This document shows, in pieces, positions 1 through 11,982 of a stretch of DNA of 64,000 bases. A program made the position numbers and the translations under genes. Every line of letters starts with the position of its first letter. Position 1 is the stretch's first letter. The stretch is from Raphanus sativus. Its lineage: Eukaryota > Streptophyta > Magnoliopsida > Brassicales > Brassicaceae. The notes beneath the pieces were generated by a model. The model ran no database searches. It saw nothing but the letters and a program-made list of their open reading frames with translations, and was not told where the DNA came from. The stretch is taken from the NCBI RefSeq assembly GCF_000801105.2, contig NC_079515.1, forward strand, positions 27,861,407 through 27,925,406, in the 5' to 3' direction.

Positions 1-840
1 TGGCGACCTCGAGTAGTCATGTGTGAGAAGATTCGCTGGGACCACTAGGCCACCAACGCTTCTCAAAACTGTTTAGGGTTAACTTTTTATAGTGACTAGC
101 CCCACCGCTTGCGCGGCCCCAAATCCAGGAAATCCCTCCCCTCCGGCTTGGACCTACGGATTAATGTATATTCCGCTTGCCCCTACTCGTATGGGGAAAC
201 CCCTCCGGCTTGGACCTACGGTTGGTATACACCGCTTGCCCCTACTCGTATGAGGAAGGATTTATTTGGAGAGGCATAGTACCACCCTGCTGTCCCCGAG
301 TATCGAACTGGCGACCTCGAGTAGTCATGTGTGAGAAGATTCGCTGGGACCACTAGGCCACCAACGCTTCTCGAAAACTGTTTAGGGTTAACTTTTTATA
401 GTGACTAGCCCCACCGCTTGCGCGGCCCAAATCCAGGAAATCCCTCCCCTCCGGCTTGGACCTACGGATTAATGTATATTCCGCTTGCCCCTACTCGTAT
501 GGGGAAACCCCTCCGGCTTGGACATACGGTTGGTATACACCGCTTGCCCCTACTCGTATGAGGAAGGATTTATTTGGAGAGGCATAGTACCACCCTGCTG
601 TCCCCGAGTATCGAATTGGCGACCTCGAGTAGTCATGTGTGAGAAGATTCGCTGGGACCACTAGGCCACCAACGCTTCTCAAAACTGTTTAGGGTTAACT
701 TTTTATAGTGACTAGCCCCACCGCTTGCGCGGCCCCAAATCCAGGAAATCCCTCCCCTCCGGCTTGGACCTACGGATTAATGTATATTCCGCTTGCCCCT
801 ACTCGTATGGGAAAACCCCTCTAGCTTGGACCTACGGTTG
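1..840 (-). repeat. 308-bp tandem array with tRNA-like (SINE-type) Pol III promoter boxes
   Basis: Two full units (1-308, 309-616) and a third that decays after about 840; the array is cut by the window edge. Units are near-identical, with a few point differences and single-base indels. Read on the minus strand, each unit has a box A-like TGGCCTAGTGG (42-52, 350-360, 658-668) followed about 40 bp downstream by a box B-like CAGTTCGATAC (300-310, 608-618), the spacing of a tRNA-type Pol III promoter. Inside each unit a roughly 64-bp module (CCGGCTTGGACCTACGG ... CGCTTGCCCCTACTCGTATG) occurs twice. The array is much more GC-rich than its surroundings. Best reading: a tRNA-derived SINE or SINE-like unit amplified head to tail. 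The family name is not known to me. Confidence 0.7.
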
Positions 841-1878
841 GGGAAACCACTCTACTTTCTCTTTTCATCCCAAGTGTCTCTGTAGATTGTATTTTTGACA
901 TCTATTTAAGTTCAAAAAAAAAAACTAAGCATATGACACTATGGTAAGTTAATAACATATGGGGAATTCAAAAAAAAAGTTAATAACGAAAACCAACAGA
1001 TAACTATATATTTAGACGGTTACTAATAATTAAAAAGTTACTATTAATAAAATGAATAATAGTTTTAGCATTAAAAAATGAAATGATAAATACAGTGGAA
1101 CAAAACTAAAATAATGAATTCATTCCACATATTCTTCTAAGTTTGAGACATGGAATAAAAAATGATAAAATTTGAGAAGGATTTTTTTATTTATTTGGAA
1201 AACAGAATATGCAGAATTATTTTCAATTGTTGTTCGGTACAATTGATAGATTTATTTGAACCTAATATAATGAAGCATTCCAAATAAATTTATTCCACAA
1301 AAAAACTAGTCCAGTTGTAGCCTTAATTTGGATTAAATCTTTTACAGGTGTTTTAATTACTTAAAGTTTGACTAGTTCTTTGATTATTTATTTAAGTAGA
1401 CTAACCTGTTCACACTTTCAACCCATTTTTATACATCAAAGACGTGGGGGCAATCAATAACTACAACAATGATTTGTTAACATCTGTCCGTTTAGAGCCT
1501 TTTATATTATTACTATATGAATTATACAATAATAATATTTTAATACGAAAATATAATCCTTTGAACCAAGTTTTAAAACTCTCTAAATCGTGATATAGGG
1601 ATTTAAAGAAATAATAATTTTTACTCATTCCTTAAAGATTATACTATTTATGATGAATATTTGTTGTGTATAATTTTTGTCATTCTTTAAATTAAAAAAA
1701 CTATAAAACAGAAATACTTTTTTATCAAAATTGATATGAAATAAAAGAAATAAATATTCTTTTTATTTTGTTTCCACTCATTCTTTTCCCACTTAATTCT
1801 ATTTTATTTTCATGGTCACCAATTAGAATCATATGTATCTAAATCTAGCGTAAACTTATCTAGCAGTTAGTGGTCCGA
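841..1878. other. AT-rich spacer without recognisable gene
   Basis: No reading frame or repeat terminus recognised, apart from one short poly(A) insertion footprint (946-987). Many A/T homopolymers. Confidence 0.5.
946..987 (+). mobile_element. Poly(A) micro-insertion footprint 1
   Basis: AAGTTAATAAC occurs at 946-956 and again at 977-987. Between them lie 20 bp ending in ...GAATTC followed by seven A. This is a target duplication around a truncated poly(A)-tailed insert. Confidence 0.55.
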
Positions 1879-2539
1879 TCCCCTAGATTATATTTGAGAA
1901 GTGATTTTGTTACATATCATCTCTACAATCATTTTCAGAAAACTAACATGGCATGTCTACTAAAATTGATGACATAGCTTATAGATTAATACGACATGGA
2001 CAATTACATTTAATGTTAATTTATATTTTTGGTAAATTTTTTAAAATACGATAACAACTCATATATTACATTTATTGTCGATTTATATTTTGGATTTTTT
2101 AGAATATAGAAATAACACATAAATCATCATTAAAATAAATATATTCAACTATGGCATATAAAATTTCAAAATATCATTTAATTATTTATTTTAAAATTAT
2201 AAAATTTTAAAAAAAATGTATACAATTTTTTAACAAAATTATAAAATTAAATCGTAAATCATTAGTTTCTTATATATATCTACAAATTTATAAGTATTGT
2301 TTAATTTTAATTTTTGAAAATTATGCAATTTTTACATATTTATTTAATATATTTAATTAAAATAAATAGATATAAAAATCTATCTAAGATTAGAATTTTA
2401 AATATATACATGCATATTCTTAAATATAATTTAAAATAAATAAAATTATTTTTATCTTTATTTTTATGTTTAGTTAAATCAAATTTATACTAAAATATTG
2501 ATAAGAAAAAGAAAATTTACCATATTAATAAAAATTTAA

Positions 2540-2580
<41 letters not shown>

Positions 2581-2635
2581 GTTAAAATATATTTTAAAAT
2601 TTTTCTTACTTCACATGGTACAGGAAGACACCTAG
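1879..2635 (+). mobile_element. Non-autonomous Helitron (757 bp)
   Basis: Begins TCCCCTAGATTATATTTGAG after an A and ends CACCTAG before a T, the Helitron A|T insertion pattern. A degraded hairpin (CTTCACATGGTACAG) lies just upstream of the CTAG; in the related copy at 45885-46593 the same hairpin is a perfect CTGCAC-ATG-GTGCAG. Both ends and much of the interior align by eye with that copy. No coding content. An (AT)n run at about 2541-2578 sits near the 3' end. Confidence 0.75.
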
Positions 2636-2680
2636 TAATTAACACATCCATCCAACACGTTGTCACATTTTCGACGTCTT

Positions 2681-2720
2681 AAAAGATTTATCAAAGTTTC
2701 AAAAAAAAAAAGATTTGTCA
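2681..2720 (+). mobile_element. Poly(A) micro-insertion footprint 2
   Basis: AAAAGATTTATCA (2681-2693) is repeated with one mismatch at 2708-2720. The 14-bp insert between them is AAGTTTC plus A7. The left edge reads TT|AAAA, as expected for an L1-type endonuclease nick. Confidence 0.55.
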
Positions 2721-2832
2721 GACAATTATAAACAGTACATATAATAAATCAATATATCGTTGTCCAATACATATGTCACATTTCCGACGTTCTAAAATTT
2801 TTATCAGTCGGTAATATAACACTAGAAGTAAA

Positions 2833-3311
2833 TACTCTATCTGTTTCAAAATAATGTATATTTTAGAGTTTTCACATTTTTTTAAAAAAAGTACGGAAAA
2901 TTTTAACAATAAATACTCTCTCCGTTTTTTTAAATATTCATGTTCTAGAAAAAAATTGTTTCAAAAAATACATTTTTTTCTTTTTTCAATGCAATTTTTA
3001 TTAATTAATAATAATTAATCGTAAACTTTAAGAAATTATTTGAAAATAGAGAATCACAAAAAATAATGCATTTAGTACTAAATTTAATATGTTTTATTAA
3101 TTTGTGTGAAAAAATTAAAACATATAACTTTTAAAAACTGAAAGAGTACATTATTTTCTGTATTTAGCAATTTTTTATGATTTTTAACTAGTCAGAAATA
3201 CAATTAACGGTTTTTAAAGTTTATAATTTACTGTTATTACATAAATTGAAAATGTAATATATGGACCTTTTAGAATTTTTTTTTTCTAAAACATGGATTA
3301 TTTTGAAACAA
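2833..3311. mobile_element. Degenerate, doubled Stowaway-like MITE
   Basis: Two left termini (TACTCTATCTGTTTC at 2833 and TACTCTCTCCGTTTT near 2913) precede one decayed right end (ACATGGATTATTTTGAAAC, about 3290-3308). This suggests one copy nested in, or recombined with, another of the CTCCCTCCGTTTC family that is intact elsewhere in the window. Confidence 0.5.
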
Positions 3312-3674
3312 AAAAAATATATATAACACTAGTATATTATAACTCAAATTGTCATTTTTCGTCAAGTTTGTCTTATTTTCCTTAGACCGACGTTAGACCA
3401 TATCCGCTAATTATGATTAAGTCGAATTAATAAGAGGGGCCTATAGTTAAAAAATAAAAATATAAAAATAAAAGGGGTCTATCAATTGTAATTCAAAACG
3501 AGTAAGAACTAGAAAGCGACATTAGATAAAGTGCAAGAAAATAGAGATTTAGTATATCCGTATATCCAGAGAGAGATTCTAAACTTTATAGTTTTTTGAA
3601 AGAACATCCTTATTATTGTAACCATAGCTTAGCTTGTAAATTAAAAATCCGATCAAATATGTTATATACATGTA

Positions 3675-3858
3675 CAGTGAAACCTATATAAATTAATAAT
3701 GTTGGGACTATACCAAAACTATATTTTTTTATTAATTTATAGAAATTATTAATTTATCGAGATACTAATTGAACCAAAAACTCAATTTAGGACTATGAAA
3801 TTATATTAATTTATAGAGATATTAATCTATCGATTATTAATTTAAAGAGGTTATACTG
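3675..3858. mobile_element. Emigrant-like MITE (184 bp)
   Basis: Terminal inverted repeats CAGTGAAACCTATATAAATT and, at the right, the complement of CAGTATAACCTCTTTAAATT, flanked by TA on both sides (3673-3674, 3859-3860). These fit the Arabidopsis Emigrant consensus (CAGTAAAACCTCTATAAATT) and the TA target duplication of Tc1/mariner-pogo relatives. The interior is AT-rich and non-coding. Confidence 0.75.
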
Positions 3859-4134
3859 TATATAATAATTTAAACAAATTGCCTTTTAATTAGATGTTAA
3901 ACATACGCCCTAAAAACAAAGGGTTAAGACATGATAATTGACAAATAGATATACTTTAATCATAAAGAACCAGGTATTGACCTTTAGGTAAGGGCTTAAG
4001 ACACAAACTGACTTTGTGGGCGTGTGAAGACATTCCTTTGGATCATGAATAGATTATGTAGATATTCTTTAGTTGCGATATGGTGGAGCTTGGTGTATTG
4101 CACACAACTGCACACCTCATAATTAACAGCTTTA

Positions 4135-5270
4135 CAACATTTCCAATGTATTATTCCATTTTAAATTTTAAACTTTAAATAGATTTATGTTTCACTCTAA
4201 TGAATTATTTAATCTTTTTAATTCTAATGTATTACTTCAAATGATTTTCTTTTTATTTAGTTAGTAATTATTATTAATACTATCAACTTATAAAAGTTTA
4301 ACAATTAACCCAACTATTTTAAGTTTACAAAACTTCCATAAAAAGTATTCTATCTAAGTAAACATTTATTATTAAAAATATAATATATCATAAAAATGTA
4401 TAAAATACCATATTTAGTTTTAGTAGTGAGCACTACAATATTTCTCACAAATAATCAACTACTGTATTTAGTAATAAACACTGAGATTCTTTATATATAT
4501 TTTTTTCTAAAACAAGAAAATTCTGAAATTGGACATTTTGCTATCTTTTTTTCTATATCTACAGGTAAAGCTTATCTTCCAACTTCAAATGTACAATTTT
4601 ATCATATGCAGTTTTCCTAATTCAAAAACACATTAATAAAAGAAAATAAAGAAGAAAACAAAGTTTTGTTTTATAATTTGAATTTCATACATGATCAAAA
4701 TGTTTATGAACATACAAGCTCAACAAGTACAATATTATCATATGAAAATATTGACCCACAAGATAAACAAACACATTTATTTCGTTTGAACAATACTTTA
4801 CCGTTCTTAGTATTTCCGAAAGCAATCTACCGGATCATTAAATCAGTTATTTTATATCATTTAGGTTTAGTTTTTATTTTTATTAGTTTATGCATCGTTT
4901 ATGTAAAATTAATATGTAATCTTTTTTAGAATATCATATTTGTTTTCATGTTATCGTATCATTTTAAATATTATTTGTATGGAATAAAAATATTCAAGAT
5001 TAAAAAAACCATTTCATATATAAATAAATTAACTCCAAAAATGGAGTAACAAGACCCTACTCCATTTATACATCAAACTCCATTTTGGAATAAACTATTT
5101 TTTGACTTCACTTCATATTTAACTCAAAAATGAAGTAATAAGTAAGATTACTCTATAAATAGAGTAATCCTAACTATTACGTTTTTTTTAAATTGAATAT
5201 GGAATGAGGTTAGAAAATATTTTATTTCAAAGTGGAGTTTGAAAAAAAATTGAGTAGGTTGGAAATGCCT
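4135..5270. mobile_element. Harbinger/Tourist-like non-autonomous element (1.1 kb)
   Basis: Left end CAACATTTCCAATG and right end TTGGAAATGCCT are near inverted repeats, flanked by TTA on both sides (4132-4134, 5271-5273), the 3-bp target typical of PIF/Harbinger. Sub-terminal repeats ACTCCATTTT/AAAATGGAGT resemble those of the small MITE at 35852-36103, so the two may belong to one family. The small open frames inside (around 4396-4929) have AT-biased composition and no recognisable motif; they are treated as non-coding. Confidence 0.6.
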
Positions 5271-5683
5271 TTAATAAACTTGATAATCAGAACATCTACT
5301 CCTTTTTAGGCCACGTATAGGTTCGTGCAAATCGTCCCCACAGCTTGATCGTCGATGTTTAGCAGGATGGCTGGTTAATATAGAAATGCACACTTGGCGT
5401 GTCTTTGAGTGTAGATTCGAATCAATTAGCAACTCGCATGACTCGAATCCATCTGCTCACCCTCAAAATTGGCTCGTTATTAACTTTTAAGTACTTGTTA
5501 ATAACAATCATCATTGTCTGATCGAAGTATGAGAGGTGAGGTGCCTGACCGTTGATCTAATAGTTAACAGCTACTAAAGTTTTGTGTTAATCTACTTTGT
5601 CATGTTAAGGTCTTTTAAAAAAACTCAAAAGTTTATATTTTTTTTCCCTTTGCCGACTCGAAATTTATATATCTACTTAATTA

Positions 5684-5725
5684 ACCAATACATGTTTTTT
5701 TTTGGAACACGACCAGTACATGTTT
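5684..5725 (-). mobile_element. Poly(A) micro-insertion footprint 3 (minus)
   Basis: ACCAATACATGTTT (5684-5697) recurs with one mismatch at 5712-5725. The 14-bp insert reads CGTGTTCC plus A6 on the minus strand. Confidence 0.5.
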
Positions 5726-6874
5726 GTTTTTGAAAATTTATTGTATTCCTGTTTGAACGGATAATTCATATGAGGAGCAAGTTGCATTATCACTATGCAC
5801 AGTTTAAATATATTTGACCTAGCAATTAAATGTAGTCAAGAACAAATTAATATGTACTCCATAAGGTGAAGACCGAGAAGACTAGAAAGAGATGACTTGC
5901 GTCAACAAATGAAGATTCAGATTGCAACTTCCCACCCAATTACAATCATTCATAAGAAAGTATTGACATGTTATCAGATAGCTTCCACTAGCCAACTTTT
6001 TGTCATTCCTTATAACTAATTACTATCAACAATCATGGAAATATATGGACCGGAATTAAATTTTCATTGAACGTTTTGTCATCATCTAAAAACGAAAGAA
6101 CACTATTGCAATTAGGACCATTAATTTGTCTGAAATATGTCATTTGGTGAGTATCATAAGTCATTTTATTAGGGGGACACGTCCAAATATAAAGAACTTA
6201 ACGTTACATGATAAATGTGTGTTCATTGCCCTTTTGGAAAGGGCAATTCAATCTAAATCGTTGTAAATGTTTTTCTGCCTAAAATTTGTTTTTTACTCTG
6301 GACCATTCTTAATTATTTGCAAGTGTGTATCTTATATGATAATCAAACATTTCAAAGGTAGATTATAGGTTATTGATTATTACTTTATAAAGCCAACACT
6401 AGCTAGTAACCACTCTAATTGAACAAGGCTTAAATTTAATGCGTTGTGACTCTAATTCGAAAACCATAAAATTGGTAAAACGGTAACTCAGAACTCAGTA
6501 TGGTCTCTGATCATTTGTGTTTTTTTTTGTTGTTGTCGACAAGCATACTTCCTTATTTTCTTTTATTTTACTATGTTAGCTTCCTTTTTTGGATAACATT
6601 TGAGTTATGGTAGCTAACCAAAACAAATATTAGTACTAACAAACCAAAAAGGTGGAGAAAACAGACAACGAGTACTAGTAAGCGGCCTCATGAGCCAAGG
6701 AAAATAAACATATGTAAAAAGTTTTTCGATGCCAACTCTATCAAGCTCTTCCGTATATGCGAACCACTCTTTCAGTGAAAATATTTGAATTATATCAACA
6801 CAATTTGTCACAAAAGGAGTACATTGTTTTGGACTTGGAGGGTAGAAATGTTCCAACGGTTCTCTTAAGAGTTC

Positions 6875-6922
6875 AAAAGTTTGGTGCCATCATTATTCAA
6901 AAAAGAAAAGTTTGGTGCCATC
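6875..6922 (+). mobile_element. Poly(A) micro-insertion footprint 4
   Basis: A perfect 17-bp direct repeat AAAAGTTTGGTGCCATC (6875-6891 and 6906-6922) flanks a 14-bp insert, ATTATTC plus an A tract. One of the clearest examples in the set. Confidence 0.65.
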
Positions 6923-7344
6923 TTGAAGTTGTAGAATAAAAACTAGAAAGATATCATAACGCATATCTAGTTCCATATTAATTATTTTTATTAATTTATA
7001 ACGATTTTAAATAGGAATATTAGTATACATTCATTATACGTGATTAATTATATTGTTTTGTCGACAAGCTAATAAATCGACGAATATAAAACTAGCTACC
7101 ACTACTTGACACACAGGATAAAATATCAGAAGAGAAGAGGCAAAATTATAATTCAACTGGGGTTAGTGGTAAAAGAAACTGTATAATTAACAACTTTGTA
7201 TAACGATCACTTTTACAAAAGGTGACTAAATCAGCGAGCAAATTGCACAGATTCCTTAATCTGTTGGTGATATGATTACATACTCATATCATTAGATAGT
7301 GATTAAACTATTGAAACCATAAAACTATGCCTTTCAAAGAGTAA

Positions 7345-7384
7345 TTAGCTTTTGTTGTTAAAAAAAAGTTAGCTTTTGTTGTTA
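7345..7384 (+). mobile_element. Poly(A) micro-insertion footprint 5
   Basis: A perfect 16-bp repeat TTAGCTTTTGTTGTTA (7345-7360, 7369-7384) flanks only 8 bp, A7G: practically a bare tail. Confidence 0.6.
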
Positions 7385-9489
7385 TTTATATTTCATGTGG
7401 TACCTTAGTGGACCGCCGTAGCTAGGTACACAGCATCCTTGACCTCTAGAAAGTTAGCTAATCTTTTTCATATATTAAAGCAATTGATTTGATCAATTTA
7501 TGTAGGAATATTAACCTTAGATATCGAATAATCTCTTGATTTGTTCAAACCTGCCAATCAAAAAAATTATTGGATCCAACCATATCATAAATACTTATAC
7601 TAATGAAGCATATATAATTAATATATTTTCTTTGTAATGTATGTTACTATCAATTTAAATGGAAAGTATCTAACCATTGGCAAAATATTTTACTAGTCTA
7701 AAATCGTGAACTGTTGGTTGTATGAATTATTAATCATGTTTTAAAGAAAATTATACTCATTGACACTTTTTATCTTTCTAATAATAATTAAAAACATATC
7801 CTACTTAACACACAATTTTGTGGCGGTGATTGTCCAATATAGCACAAACTATTCTTCACATCGAACGTTTTCAAGTTCTCGAATCTCTATCGATCTAACA
7901 ATGGCCGGCTTCTGGGGTTTTTCATCTTTAGTCCCTGAGCGTTTGTTCCTTTTCACTTTGACCCCAGAATTTTCATTTAGTTCAGATTAGTTCCAATTTT
8001 TCTCCACAACTTATGATTGTGCATTCCTGCCCCTGTATATACAATATGCACAAATACAACCCCAAATGACATTTAAATGCAATTCTTAAACACTAAAATA
8101 ACCAAAACATTAGCTAAAAACATGTAAAAATGCTGTACATCAGCCGTCTTTTTCATCTCTTTAGTTATGGAGAGAAAACTCAGAGCAATAGTGTCAAGGT
8201 CTTTTTATTTATGTATTTGGTCCTTTAAATTTTTGCTACTTGCAATTTGATTCTAAAATTCTTGAATTATTTATAGGTTCTCTTTTTTTTTTTCATTATG
8301 CTCCTATAAACAAGTCATATATCTAAAAAAGTAATATCCACATTTTCTATGTACATAAAATTAATTAACAAACTAAATTTTATAAAATATCAAAAAATAT
8401 AAATATGAGTATGAAAATAAAAAAAGAAAAAATACATATTTTCGTATATTATATATGTTCTACATAATAGAAAAAGAATGGTAAAATAAATGAATTCAAT
8501 GTGATTGTTAGAAAGACCATATAATAAATAAAAATATATTATGTGTATATATATATATATATTATAAATATTCGATGGCCTAACTCACTTTTGCTTCGCT
8601 TGAATGATAAATGGATTCGATGCTCTCTGCGATCTAATACACAAAATTTCGAATCGTTCCATATCGCTGTTTTTGTGTGCTGATTGGTCAATACTCAGAA
8701 GGTTATGCAATAGTTCCAAAAAGTACATACATCGCGAGATAATATTTAGAAGTCCACTACACTTGTTCAAATGTTTAGGGATCACATAAGTCTTCTGTCG
8801 ACGCTAATATTATGAAGTAAAGTTTGACTCAATAAAAAATAATAAAAAATGTTTACCTAAACGTAAATGATAAATCTGTTTTGATCATTTTTGATAAACT
8901 ATATCGGCTGATCCGATCTATCCTAAAAAAACATACTTAATACTATAAAGTAGATTTTCATAAAAGTGTACCACATTAGTTTTGGATATACCATATTTTT
9001 TTATTCGAGTTTGGAATACCTTTCGACTAATGTCAATAGATGAATTGATCATCTGTTATAGTCCATCATAAAAACTACCTGTACCGAAATCTAAACCTAC
9101 AATGACCAAATAGTGATAATTTAATTCACATAGTAAATCGAAGTCATGACTGATAAGAAGAGTTAATTGTCTTGGATTCTTGTATGCTGTATAAAAGTAA
9201 AAGTTTCAAATGTTGCTACAATATTTATTAAAAGCTGAAAGGAAATATTTTTGACGATAAATAAGACTGAAATAATAGTGTGGATCTAACTAGTCCATAG
9301 TTGTGTCAATCAAGGGTCCAAAACTAAATTTTACAAGTTTATGATGGATCACACGTTCTTCACATTGTTTAATGCTCTTGGCCATACACCATAAGACACG
9401 TTAATATGTCAACCTCTTGAGCTAACCGGAGGAAGTTGACTTTTCCATTGTAAAGGTTTACCATAGTAAAATCTTTTGAGAGGGTATAG

Positions 9490-10545
9490 GTAAGATTTGT
9501 CCGAGCCTGTAATTAGACCATTTTAATGAAAATGAGCATATATGATCCTAAATTTGTTTAATTTTAATAAACTAACACCAAAAAGAACGCTTTACAACTT
9601 TCTTCCACTCCTAAATTCTGCTAGGCTTGGATATTCGGAATCTCAATCGGATTTCGGTTTTAACCAATCGATCTCGACTTTTCGGGTTTATCAAAATCAG
9701 TCTCATTCAGATTATATGAAAGTTCAGTTCTGGACCGGTTCAGATATTATCAGGTTTGGGTCGGGGTTAGTAAATCTTCAAAGAACCGGTACAACCCGAT
9801 ATTTCCGGGTTCGAGTCTCAATCGGTTCTTCGGTTTAAAAGTATCTGATTTATATCTACTTTGTAATCAAAATATAAATAAAATTTGTTCTTCGGTTTTA
9901 AAGTATTTGATTTATACCTATTTTATAACCAAAATATAAGTAAAATCGATTCAAAAATAAGAAAGAAACATTAAATGTGATCATTCAAAATCAAACGAAA
10001 GATAAATATAATTATTCATAGAAAGAAAACCAAATAAATGAAAGTATAAAACAAAAACCAAGTTCTCATGAAATGAGAAACATTATTCAATGGAAATAAA
10101 ACCAAAATCTAAAATTTCAAGCTTTGGCCGTCACTTTTAACCATCAACTTTCATGTAATAGATAATTATTTTTGATGTTCAATAATATATATATTAGTGT
10201 ATTTTGGATACATATTAGAAGTTAAGATCATGTTTGGTACAAGTTTTTTTTACGGATTTTGAATGTTTCGGGTTCTACCGGATATCCATTTATCTCCGGT
10301 TTTGGTTAGAATAATATCCATAATCCGAAATACCATAAAGCAAGGTCCATTCGTTATTTATGTTGGATTCAGATCAGCTCGAATTCATTTTTATCGGATC
10401 GATTTCAGTTCGGATTTAGTTTATTTTCCCAGCCATAGTTCTCACACTCTAACGTCCCAACTGCACTCAAAAGTTCAAAACATCTATTATCAATTGTAAA
10501 TAACTGAACATTTTATTAATACCACGAGGGTTCGGACCGAATCAC
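9490..10545. mobile_element. Degenerate element rich in TTCGG/GGTTCGG motifs
   Basis: Repeated TTCGG, CGGTTTT and GGGTTCG motifs at both sides (about 9630-9840 and 10250-10545) around an AT-rich core, a layout seen in other copies here (14640-15310, 24393-25025, 32533-33205). Probably an old non-autonomous DNA element; termini and target duplication could not be defined. Confidence 0.35.
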
Positions 10546-11982
10546 GTAATCCTGCTATGCATAAAACCATATGATGTAATATTAGTTTTGTCTCAGTGAT
10601 CATTGAACTAGCATGTAATAACTGAAATTTTTATCATAAACCATTGTGTGATAAATATATATATGAAAATTCCCAGTTGGAATCACTGGGGCGTGAGCCA
10701 TATATACTCGAGTTTGAAAATCAACTAAAATATACATGGAGATAGATCAGAAAATTGTGACCATCTTTTTTTCTTAATATATATTAAAAGGAAGAAAATA
10801 TATTACTTTTGAAGAAAATTGTGACCATCTTTATCACTACAAAAAGGAAGAAAATAAAATAACACTGAAGAATCTTGAACTTTTGAATTTTTATCAATGT
10901 AGAGAATCAATCAATCAAACTTACGTATTATTTTACAAAAAAAAAACTTACGTATTAACCAGTTTAAAGATATTATGCGTGAATTAATATTTTATAGTAG
11001 GTCAACTTGCGCATTTCTCCACCACCAATCTTTCTGATATTTCTATTTGTACAAAAGGCAAACAAACAAATATTCTCGTTCAGTAAAGGTTTGCTTCTTT
11101 TCGGAATAAAAATCTTGTCACGTCAAAATATGAAGTTTAATCAAGTGGTAATCTCTTTGGGTTTGATGTTTCTGGGTTCGATTCGTTATATGAACTAAAT
11201 TTATTTGACCAATATAATCTTGAGTTTCGATCTAAATAATTTACATGGTAGATAGTAATAGATGATCGGTCAATCCTCTAAATTAATTGAAAAATATTTC
11301 AAATTTAGATCAGACAATATTTGTCTAGTAAATTTTCGAGATAATTCATTCTATAACACTAAGTATGTTTCTCGGTTCGGATCAGCCGATAGAGTATAAA
11401 AAATGAAATTTAGATTTTAATAATGGTTTTCATACTTTTCTTATTTGTTTATCCAAATACAAGTTGATGCAACAGTAATCCAAGATTTCGATTGATTCGA
11501 AGATAAAAAGAAAATAGACTGATACCATTTTTGGATCATATTAACTGATCAACTAATCCGATGGTACATAAGCTAGGGTTTCACCGTCTTATGATGACAT
11601 TTTGCCTTGTTTCAACGCAGGCCTCTTTTAATCAAGGTTTATACATGGGCTACATTACAGGCTTTTCTTTTATATGGACCTATTGTTTATAGATCCATGG
11701 TCGTTTTTGGAAACAAAAGGAAGAGTGGAAAACACAACCGATATAAACACGGTTTGGCACGAAACTAGCTAAACTCGGAACTTTGATGCTAGATTCTTTA
11801 AAATAAAAACACCATTTTTTATTCTCCATTGAGATTATTCTAATTTTGTAAAATCAAATATAACACAACGTATGCATAACGATGCAAAATGAACATTAAT
11901 TATTTATCTTAACACACTATTAACACATTCTACAGAAGTATATACACACTCGTTCTCTGCACTTAGTTGTTTTGTTTATGAA
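10546..11982. other. Intergenic sequence downstream of the ATHB-12 gene
   Basis: No gene recognised. The part nearest 11983 presumably holds the 3' UTR of the minus-strand homeobox gene. One footprint at 10917-10957. Confidence 0.4.
10917..10957 (+). mobile_element. Poly(A) micro-insertion footprint 6
   Basis: AAACTTACGTATTA (10917-10930) is repeated perfectly at 10944-10957 around a 13-bp insert TTTTAC plus A7. Confidence 0.6.

Larger units (their letters stand above)
5274..9480. other. Intergenic AT-rich DNA, no gene recognised
   Basis: Only short chance frames. Contains footprints at 5684-5725, 6875-6922 and 7345-7384 and a short (AT)n run near 8548-8562. No repeat termini, RNA genes or conserved coding segments recognised. 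Confidence 0.45.

Noticed and set aside
1..840. tRNA genes in the 308-bp repeats
   Set aside because: Only the promoter boxes resemble a tRNA; no cloverleaf with acceptor and anticodon stems can be drawn.
4396..4929. Two frames of 74 and 87 codons in the Harbinger-like element
   Set aside because: Low-complexity, AT-biased sequence without transposase motifs; chance frames.
8585..8789. Overlapping 61-66 codon frames on both strands
   Set aside because: No ATG-context, domain or repeat support; both strands open by chance.
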